In this document: positions 58,072 through 64,000 of the stretch, in pieces
Numbering within the stretch: position 1 is the stretch's first letter
How the letters are laid out: each line of letters starts with the position of its first letter
Program-made: the position numbers and the translations under genes
The notes under the pieces: generated by a model
What the model was told of the DNA's origin: nothing
Database searches by the model: none
Seen by the model: the letters and a program-made list of their open reading frames with translations, nothing else
Source of the DNA: an uncultured Sphingomonadales bacterium
GTDB lineage: Bacteria; Pseudomonadota; Alphaproteobacteria; Sphingomonadales; Sphingomonadaceae
DNA length: 64,000 nt
Direction of reading: 5' to 3'
Assembly (NCBI GenBank): GCA_903839675.1
Contig: CAIMDB010000018.1
Coordinates: 1-64,000, forward strand

Positions 58072-58139
58072 GTGCCTGTCCTCTCCGCCTGCCGACCGGG
58101 TCTCCGATCCGTGCTTCTTGTTGCCATATCTGACGCTGC

Positions 58140-58195
58140 CATACAAAATGACTGGACAGCAACGGCCAAACAATATTGTATCTAATACATACAAT
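58140..58195. promoter_or_regulatory. TTGTATG half-site and ATTGTAT-N7-ATACAAT palindrome in divergent promoter
   Basis: In the 189-bp divergent gap between the SDR operon and the MFS operon, CATACAA at 58,140-58,146 (TTGTATG on the minus strand) is followed by the inverted repeat ATTGTAT (58,175-58,181) and ATACAAT (58,189-58,195). The half-site matches the motif at 48,031 and 53,139. The spacing suggests a dimeric regulator such as a GntR or IclR type; none is encoded in the window. The remainder of the gap (58,196-58,260) holds only the AGAGAGGAGAG ribosome-binding site. Confidence 0.6.
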
Positions 58196-58260
58196 CTTGA
58201 GGTTGGGAAGCGCGAACGTCAATCGCTGCTCGCCGAAAGTGAAGAGAGAGGAGAGCGTGC

Positions 58261-59661
58261 ATGGCGGGACCGATTGGCGCGACAAGCGATCTGAAGACAA
58301 GCGCGGTTGCTGAGGCGCGCGCCTGGCCGTCGGCAGGTGCTGCCTATTGGGCACTGGCCGTCATCATTCTGGCCACCTTTATGTCGTTCCTCGATCAGGT
58401 CGTATTCGGGATGCTCGCGGAAAGCATCAAACGTGACTTCCAACTGACCGATACGCAACTCGGCTTTCTGGCCGGGCCGGCGACAATCATCTGCTATTTC
58501 TTCGTCGGCATTCCGCTCGGCCGTCTTGCAGATATCTATCCACGCAAGCTGGTCCTTTCGGCGAGCGCCGCATTTGTGGGCATACTTGTCGCACTCAGCG
58601 GGATTGCGCAGAATTTTTCGCAATTCGTCGGGTCGCGCGTGTTTCTGGCCGCGGGCGGATCAGCCCATGCGCCGTCTTCTTACTCCCTGCTAACGGACGC
58701 TTTTCCGCCGCGCATTCTGACGCGCGCTTTTGCTCTGCTGCAGCTGGGCTTCATCGGCGGGACGACGCTTGGGCCGATCATCGGCGGGCAACTGGTGACG
58801 GCGTCGGCGGGTTGGGACGGGGCAACCTTCATGGGTCTGTCCATCTATAACTGGCAGTTGGCGCTCATCTATCTATCTGTGCCAACGCTGATTGCGTCGC
58901 TCTTGTTCTTGACCGTGAAGGAGCCGCTGCGACTTGCGCCGAACCAGTCCGCTGTCCAGATTCCAACGGACGTTGGCCTAGGCCGCAAGATGATCACCTT
59001 CATGGGGTTTGACGCTGCAAAAGCGATCCATGCCGGTGGCCGTGTCTATTATCCCATGTTCGGTGCATTGGCTCTTAGCGCCATTGAATCCTTCGGGATC
59101 ATGTTCTGGCGGACACCTTATTTGATGCGTGAATTTGGGTGGGATGCCAGCCAGATCGGGAATCTCATCGGCAGTGTGGCACTCGTGGCATCGCTGGCGG
59201 GCATGCTCGTTGGCGGGATATTTGTGGAGTGGCTTGCGAAGCGACATCGCGACGCGAATGTCCGTGCGGCGTTCGTCTGTTACTGCGGATCGACAGTCGT
59301 TATCATCACAGCCTTGCTCATCCCCGATCCCTATTGGTCCACGATTGCGTTCGGCTGCGGCGCCTTCTTTGCGATTGCCGGGGCCGTGCCGCAAAATGCC
59401 GCCATCCAACGGGTCGCGCCGAACGATATGCGTGGGCAAGTAACGGCCTTCTATCTGTTTATGTTCACCTTCTTCGGCGCGATGGGCAGCTGGTTCATCG
59501 GCATTGTTTCTGACTTTGTGACGCAGGATCTTGGGCAGGCCATCCTGCTGACCGCGATCACGCTGATGCCGCTAGGAGCCTATCTGATGTTCCGCGCCAT
59601 CAAACCCTATCGCGAGGAAGTCGAACGCCTCGAAGCACTTGAAAAGCAGGTTGCGGCCTAA
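58261..59661 (+). CDS. MFS transporter (spinster-like), candidate aromatic acid uptake
   Basis: A 466-residue inner-membrane carrier with about twelve hydrophobic segments. The first helix has LATFMSFLDQVVFGMLAESIKRDF; PLGRLADIYPRKLVL between helices 2 and 3 is the MFS loop motif. A long charged N-terminus and the GxxLADxxxR pattern place it with the spinster/aromatic-type MFS of sphingomonads. It heads the rightward operon MFS, NTF2, ALDH, ligW, MFS. The substrate is inferred from these neighbours. Confidence 0.88.
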   Translation: MAGPIGATSDLKTSAVAEARAWPSAGAAYWALAVIILATFMSFLDQVVFGMLAESIKRDFQLTDTQLGFLAGPATIICYFFVGIPLGRLADIYPRKLVLSASAAFVGILVALSGIAQNFSQFVGSRVFLAAGGSAHAPSSYSLLTDAFPPRILTRAFALLQLGFIGGTTLGPIIGGQLVTASAGWDGATFMGLSIYNWQLALIYLSVPTLIASLLFLTVKEPLRLAPNQSAVQIPTDVGLGRKMITFMGFDAAKAIHAGGRVYYPMFGALALSAIESFGIMFWRTPYLMREFGWDASQIGNLIGSVALVASLAGMLVGGIFVEWLAKRHRDANVRAAFVCYCGSTVVIITALLIPDPYWSTIAFGCGAFFAIAGAVPQNAAIQRVAPNDMRGQVTAFYLFMFTFFGAMGSWFIGIVSDFVTQDLGQAILLTAITLMPLGAYLMFRAIKPYREEVERLEALEKQVAA

Positions 59662-59683
59662 ACCCAATTCAAAGGAGAATCTC

Positions 59684-60421
59684 GTGTCTGAAGATCGTAT
59701 TGCCGCCCTCGAAGCGCAACTGGCCGCGCTCACCAAGCGTGTGACCATCTGTGAAGACGAACAGTCTGTCCGTAAACTGCATCATCTCTACGGCTATCTG
59801 ATCGACAAGTGCCTGTATCGCGAGGTTGTCGACCTGTTCACCGAGGATTGCGAAGTTCATTTCTTCGGCGGCATCTACAAGGGCAAGGCGGGCGCTGCGC
59901 GCCTTTATATTGAGCGGTTCCAGAAGAACTTCACGCACGGCAACAATGGCCCGATTGACGGCTTCCTGCTCGATCATCCGCAGCATCAGGACGTGGTGGA
60001 TATCCAGCCGGATGGTGTGACGGCGCTCGCGCGCTTCCGCTGCACCATGCAGGCGGGGCGCCACAAGGATTACACCGGCGACAACCCGATGCAGAGCGTC
60101 CGCCAATGGTGGGAAGGCGGCATTTACGAGAACACCTACAAGAAGGTGGACGGCGTGTGGCGCATTCATATTCTCGACTATGCGCCGCAATGGCATGCCG
60201 ATTATGAAACCGGCTGGGCGCACACGCGGCCCAACTACGTGCCGTTCCTCGACAAGACCATCCCGGAAGATCCGACGGGTCCTGACGTCCTGAAGGACGG
60301 CGTCTGGCTCTGGCCGACGCACAAGGTCGTGCCGTTCCACAACACTCATCCCGTGACCGGCGCACCGATTTTACCGGAACGCTGGCAGGGTGACATTGAC
60401 CGCGAAAAGGCCGCAAAGTGA
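59684..60421 (+). CDS. NTF2-fold protein, LdpA-like lyase candidate (copy C)
   Basis: A 245-residue homologue of the copies at 30,131 and 38,020, closest to copy A: LHHLYGYLIDKCLYREVVDLFTEDCEVHFFGGIYKGKAGAARLYIERFQKNFTHGNNGP, WWEGGIYENTYKKVDGVWRIHILDYAPQW, TIPEDPTGPDVL and HNTHPVTGAPI. The start is GTG 59684 after AAAGGAGA; a longer frame to 59,639 lies in the MFS gene. It overlaps the aldehyde dehydrogenase gene by 4 bp (GTGA). A cofactor-free C-C lyase or decarboxylase producing a stilbene or aldehyde is proposed. Confidence 0.78.
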   Translation: MSEDRIAALEAQLAALTKRVTICEDEQSVRKLHHLYGYLIDKCLYREVVDLFTEDCEVHFFGGIYKGKAGAARLYIERFQKNFTHGNNGPIDGFLLDHPQHQDVVDIQPDGVTALARFRCTMQAGRHKDYTGDNPMQSVRQWWEGGIYENTYKKVDGVWRIHILDYAPQWHADYETGWAHTRPNYVPFLDKTIPEDPTGPDVLKDGVWLWPTHKVVPFHNTHPVTGAPILPERWQGDIDREKAAK

Positions 60422-61848
60422 GCAGCTATCCTGAACTCTACATGATCATTGACGGCGAGCGGGTGTCCGCTGGCCATCGAGCAACGCACAAGGTCGTCAA
60501 TCCGGCCACCGGCGAGACGCTGGGCGAACTGCCTTTGGCCGATGCGGCAGACCTCGACCGTGCGTTGGAGACGGCGCAGCGCGGCTTCCTCATCTGGCGG
60601 GAGTCGTCGCCGCAGCAACGTGCCGCCGTCCTGCAAGGGGCCGCTCGGTTGATGCTGGAGCGTCAGGAAGACCTAGCCCGCATAGCGACGTTGGAAGAGG
60701 GAAAGACCCTTGGTGAGGCGCGCATCGAAGTGATGATGAACGTCGGCTTGTTCAACTTCTACGCGGGTGAAACGCAGCGCATCTACGGGCGCCAGCTCGT
60801 CCGCCCGGCGGGTATGCGCTCGACCGTAATGTATGAGCCGGTCGGTCCGGTGGCCGCGTTCAGCCCCTGGAATTTCCCGCTCGGCAATCCGGGCCGCAAG
60901 CTCGGCGCACCGATTGCGGCGGGCTGCTCGGTCATCATGAAGTCGGCGGAAGAGACGCCTGCATCCGCGCTCGGCGTCTTGCAGTGTCTCTTGGATGCCG
61001 GGCTACCGAAGGAAGTGGCGCAGGCGGTATTCGGCGTGCCGGATCAGGTGTCGCGCCATCTGCTGGCGTCGCCCATCATCCGTAAGCTGAGCTTCACCGG
61101 TTCGACGGTTGTCGGCAAGCATCTGGCGAAGCTGGCGGCCGAAGATATGAAGCGGACGACGATGGAACTGGGCGGGCATGGGCCTGTGCTGGTGTTTGAC
61201 GACGTCGATGTGGACACCGTGCTCAACACCATGGTGCCTGGCAAGTATCGCAATGCGGGGCAGGTCTGCGTGTCGCCGACGCGGTTCATCGTAAACGAGA
61301 ATGTCTTCGACCGCTTCCGCGACGGCTTTGTTGAACGCGCAAAGACGATCAAGGTCGGCAATGGTCTCGATCCGGAAAGCCAGATGGGGCCGATGGCCAA
61401 CCCGCGGCGTCCGGATGCGATGGAGCGGCTGATCGGCGATGCGGTGGCGCGTGGCGGTAAGCTCGGCACCGGTGGCGAACGCATCGGCAATCAGGGCTTC
61501 TTCTACGCGCCGACGGTGCTGTCGGAGGTGCCGCTGGACGCCGACATCATGAATGAAGAGCCGTTTGGCCCGGTCGCCATCCTCAACCCCTTTGGCAGCG
61601 ACGATGACATGATCGCCGAAGCAAACCGCCTGCCTTATGGTCTGGCGGCCTATGCCTGGACCAACGATCCCAAGCGCCGGATGCGTCTGGCGCGGGATAT
61701 CGAAACCGGCATGCTGGGCATCAACACCAACATGATCGGCGGCGCAGACGCGCCCTTTGGTGGCGTGAAATGGTCTGGCCATGGCCATGAAGATGGCCCC
61801 GAAGGTCTGCATGCGTGCCTTGTCACCAAGGCTGTTCACGAAGCCTGA
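60418..61848 (+). CDS. NAD(P)-dependent aldehyde dehydrogenase
   Basis: A 476-residue ALDH with AFSPWNFPLGNPGRKLGAPIAAGCSVIMKSAEETP, FTGSTVVGKHLAKL, TTMELGGHGPVLVFDD (Glu) and NAGQVCVSPTRF (Cys). The semialdehyde-dehydrogenase-like group fits. The GTG at 60418 overlaps the NTF2 gene. It is 23 bp before the ligW-like gene, so an aldehyde made by stilbene cleavage or lyase action could be oxidised here and the acid then decarboxylated. Confidence 0.9.
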   Translation: MSSYPELYMIIDGERVSAGHRATHKVVNPATGETLGELPLADAADLDRALETAQRGFLIWRESSPQQRAAVLQGAARLMLERQEDLARIATLEEGKTLGEARIEVMMNVGLFNFYAGETQRIYGRQLVRPAGMRSTVMYEPVGPVAAFSPWNFPLGNPGRKLGAPIAAGCSVIMKSAEETPASALGVLQCLLDAGLPKEVAQAVFGVPDQVSRHLLASPIIRKLSFTGSTVVGKHLAKLAAEDMKRTTMELGGHGPVLVFDDVDVDTVLNTMVPGKYRNAGQVCVSPTRFIVNENVFDRFRDGFVERAKTIKVGNGLDPESQMGPMANPRRPDAMERLIGDAVARGGKLGTGGERIGNQGFFYAPTVLSEVPLDADIMNEEPFGPVAILNPFGSDDDMIAEANRLPYGLAAYAWTNDPKRRMRLARDIETGMLGINTNMIGGADAPFGGVKWSGHGHEDGPEGLHACLVTKAVHEA

Positions 61849-61871
61849 ATGTCGCCGGAAAAGGAATTAAA

Positions 61872-62927
61872 ATGACCCACGAACTGAAAACCGGCGGCGA
61901 CCGAGGCTATTTGCGGATCGCGACAGAGGAAGCCTTTGCCACGCGGGAGCAGATTGATGTCTTCCTGCGGATGGTGAAGGACGGAACAGCGGACAAGGGC
62001 ATGGTCTCGCTATGGGGCTTTTACGCCCAAAGCCCCTCGGAACGCGCGACCCAGATTATTGACCGGCTGCTCAATCTTGGGGAGCAGCGCATTGCGCATA
62101 TGAATGAAACGGGGATCGAAAAAGCCATCCTCGCGCTGACTTCGCCCGGGGTTCAGCCCTTGGCTGATGTGGCGGAAGCCAAGGGGATTGTTGCCCGCGC
62201 AAACGACTATTTGGCCGATGCTGTGCAGAAATATCCGGATCGGTACATAGGCATGACAGCTGTCGCCCCGCAGGACCCGGAATGGTCCGCTGCGGAAATC
62301 CGGCGCGGTGCCAATGAGCTGGGGTTCAAGGGCGTCCAGATCAACAGCCACACACAGGGCCATTATCTCGATGAGGCGCAGTTTGACCCGATCTTCCGGG
62401 CGTTGGTGGAGACGGGCCAGCCGCTTTACATCCATCCAGCAACGCTGCCCGACGACATGATGGGCGGCATGATCGATGCAGGGCTCGATGGGGCGATCTT
62501 CGGCTTCGGCGTGGAAACGGCCTATCATCTCCTCCGCCTTGTCACGACGGGCCTTTTTGACCGCTATCCCGACCTTCAGATCATGGCGGGCCATGGGTGT
62601 GAGGCGTTGCCTTATTGGCTGTTCCGGACCAACTACATGCATCAGGCCGGCGTCCGGTCCAACCGCTATGAACGTCTGAAGCCGCTCAAGCACGACCTGT
62701 TCCATTATATGCGCAACAACTTTCTCGGCACCTGTTCAGGCCTGCCATTTGAACCGGCGATCAAGTTGATGATCGAGGTGATGGGTGAGGATCGCGTGAT
62801 GTACGCCATGGATTATCCCTATGAATATGTGGCGGATGAGGTCCGCGCGATGGACAACCTCGACATTTCGGCAGATCAGAAGAAGAAGTTTTTCCAGACC
62901 AACGCAGAACGCTGGTTCAAGTTATAG
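61872..62927 (+). CDS. ligW: 5-carboxyvanillate decarboxylase-like protein (LigW family)
   Basis: A 351-residue amidohydrolase-fold, Mn-dependent non-oxidative decarboxylase. LKTGGDRGYLRIATEEAFATREQ and GMVSLWGFYAQSPSERATQI match the N-terminus of Sphingobium LigW, as do SPGVQPL, FKGVQINSHTQGHYLD, YIHPATLPDD and MYAMDYPYEYV. The metal-binding EEA (instead of HxH), His in YIHP and Asp in MDYPY are kept. The segment IMAGHGCEALPYW deviates from the LigW version GHMGEALPYW, so substrate range may differ. It converts 5-carboxyvanillate to vanillate, the LigM substrate. An MFS gene follows 15 bp later. Confidence 0.88.
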   Translation: MTHELKTGGDRGYLRIATEEAFATREQIDVFLRMVKDGTADKGMVSLWGFYAQSPSERATQIIDRLLNLGEQRIAHMNETGIEKAILALTSPGVQPLADVAEAKGIVARANDYLADAVQKYPDRYIGMTAVAPQDPEWSAAEIRRGANELGFKGVQINSHTQGHYLDEAQFDPIFRALVETGQPLYIHPATLPDDMMGGMIDAGLDGAIFGFGVETAYHLLRLVTTGLFDRYPDLQIMAGHGCEALPYWLFRTNYMHQAGVRSNRYERLKPLKHDLFHYMRNNFLGTCSGLPFEPAIKLMIEVMGEDRVMYAMDYPYEYVADEVRAMDNLDISADQKKKFFQTNAERWFKL

Positions 62928-62942
62928 GTGAAGGACGAGAGG

Positions 62943-64000
62943 ATGGGGGAGGGTAAAGCCGTTCCGGCGAAGGGTGCGTGGTACGCGCTGCTGATCATTG
63001 CACTGACCAACGCGATGAGCCTGCTGGACCGCAACATTTTGGCCATCCTTGCCCCGCGCATCAAGGCGGACCTTGGCGTCGGCGATGCGGAGATGGGCCT
63101 GCTCTATGGCACCGTCTTCGCGCTGTTCTATGCCCTGTTTTCGCTCCCGCTCGGTCGTTTGGCCGATGGATGGGTGCGCACCCGGCTGCTGTCTTTGTGT
63201 ATCGCTTTCTGGTCGTCGGCGACGGCATTGGCGGCTTTCGCCAGCAGCTTTGGCGTCCTTGCCTTATCGCGCCTCGGCGTCGGGATCGGGGAGGGGGCGA
63301 CCCAACCCGCTGGCACCTCGCTCATCTATGATTATTGGCCCAAGGAACGGCGGGGCTTTGTGATGGCGGTATTGGCCGCCTCCATTGCCATAGGTCTTGG
63401 CGGATCGCTGGTTTTGGGCGGCGTGGCATCTGATTGGTGGGACCATGCCTATAACAATGGTGGGGCGCCATTGGGATTGTCCGGATGGCAGTTTGCTTTC
63501 CTTGCCGCCGCAGCTCCCGGATTTGTTCTTTCGTTCTTCCTCTGGCGCCTGCGGGAGCCCGAACGCGGCGCGATGGACGGTATCGCTAGCTCCGCTGATC
63601 CGGCACCATTTGCTGCATCGGCTGCCGTCCTGGGTTCGGTAACACCGGGTTTCAACTGGTTGAGCCTGAAACAGCGGGGGGCGACACGCGGCCATTGGAT
63701 CCTGAACTTAAGCGTGCTTGCGGGCCTCATCGTTTTGATGATCATCTTGGCCAAGATTTGCGCCCATCTTTCGCCGCGCCCAGATCTTGTTTTCGGGTCG
63801 TTCAGCATAAGTCCTCACACCCTCCAGTGGAGCGTGATCGGCTTTGGCGCGTTCGTGATCATCAACTTGCTGCAGGGACTCTCTCTCTCTGACAAGCCGA
63901 CCTTTGCGGTGATCGCCGGCTCCCCCACGTTGATGATGGTGATGGCCGTAGGTGCGCTTCAGTCGGTCATCAACTATGGCATTATGGGCTTCACGCCGAG
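62943..64000 (+). CDS. MFS transporter (3' truncated by window edge)
   Basis: An open frame of 352 codons running off the right edge. It begins MGEGKAVPAKGAWYALLIIALTN, with the first helix leading to SLLDRNILAILAPRIKADLG; the loop motif LPLGRLADGWVRTRLL lies between helices 2 and 3, and GIGEGATQPAG is in helix 4. It is like the carrier at 58,261 in overall layout, but with a long insertion (about residues 208-270) between helices 6 and 7. ATG 62943 is preferred; GTG 62928 is in frame. It closes the operon from 58,261 as far as can be seen. Confidence 0.85.
   Translation, partial: MGEGKAVPAKGAWYALLIIALTNAMSLLDRNILAILAPRIKADLGVGDAEMGLLYGTVFALFYALFSLPLGRLADGWVRTRLLSLCIAFWSSATALAAFASSFGVLALSRLGVGIGEGATQPAGTSLIYDYWPKERRGFVMAVLAASIAIGLGGSLVLGGVASDWWDHAYNNGGAPLGLSGWQFAFLAAAAPGFVLSFFLWRLREPERGAMDGIASSADPAPFAASAAVLGSVTPGFNWLSLKQRGATRGHWILNLSVLAGLIVLMIILAKICAHLSPRPDLVFGSFSISPHTLQWSVIGFGAFVIINLLQGLSLSDKPTFAVIAGSPTLMMVMAVGALQSVINYGIMGFTP

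Overview
The window is high-GC chromosomal DNA from a sphingomonad (order Sphingomonadales, Alphaproteobacteria). The evidence is a complete 4,5-cleavage protocatechuate pathway (ligIUK / ligR / ligJABC), a LigM-type tetrahydrofolate O-demethylase, a LigW-type decarboxylase, LigF-like glutathione transferases, large TonB-dependent receptors, and inverted repeats of the CTTCGACAAGCTCAGG kind common in these genomes. The genus cannot be fixed from the sequence. I see no rRNA, tRNA, CRISPR array, insertion sequence or phage gene.

Bases 1-11,677 are housekeeping: the 3' end of guaB, an RsmB/NOP methyltransferase, a TPR protein, the conserved lptD-surA-pdxA-rsmA operon on the minus strand, pepA-holC, ndk and glpK. 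Bases 11,678-14,947 hold a TonB-dependent receptor and a class I glutamine amidotransferase. Bases 15,068-23,066 are the protocatechuate locus: ligI-ligU-ligK leftward, and rightward a LysR regulator with two N-terminal HTH domains (ligR candidate), an uncharacterised 6PGDH-like dehydrogenase, and ligJ-ligA-ligB-ligC.

Bases 23,171-64,000 form a dense accessory catabolic region that I read as a lignin-dimer degradation island. It holds a carotenoid-oxygenase-family enzyme with all four iron histidines and the Tyr101/Lys134 pair of lignostilbene dioxygenases; three ~235-residue NTF2-fold proteins of the kind that includes the diarylpropane gamma-formaldehyde lyase LdpA; four further NTF2/SnoaL-like proteins; two PQQ/haem alcohol dehydrogenases; a 4-cresol-dehydrogenase/vanillyl-alcohol-oxidase type flavoprotein with its cytochrome c; three glutathione transferases; five classical SDRs; three aldehyde dehydrogenases; two CmcJ/NvfI-type proteins; a DUF3237 protein; an outer-membrane receptor; two MFS carriers; a MarR regulator; and the C1 set ligM, metF and purU.

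A working model, which is inference: dimers enter through the TonB receptor; PQQ and flavin dehydrogenases and SDRs oxidise side chains; GSTs break beta-aryl ethers; the NTF2 lyases deformylate or decarboxylate dimers to stilbenes; the dioxygenase cuts stilbenes to aromatic aldehydes; ALDHs make vanillate-type acids; LigW and LigM turn 5-carboxyvanillate and vanillate into protocatechuate; LigAB-C-I-U-J-K finish to pyruvate and oxaloacetate. MetF and PurU handle C1 units. Two operator families appear to organise the region: a TAAC-N4-GTTA palindrome at five promoter regions between 25.9 and 41.9 kb, including the marR promoter, and a TTGTATGCAACACA-type motif at several promoters between 33.9 and 58.2 kb.
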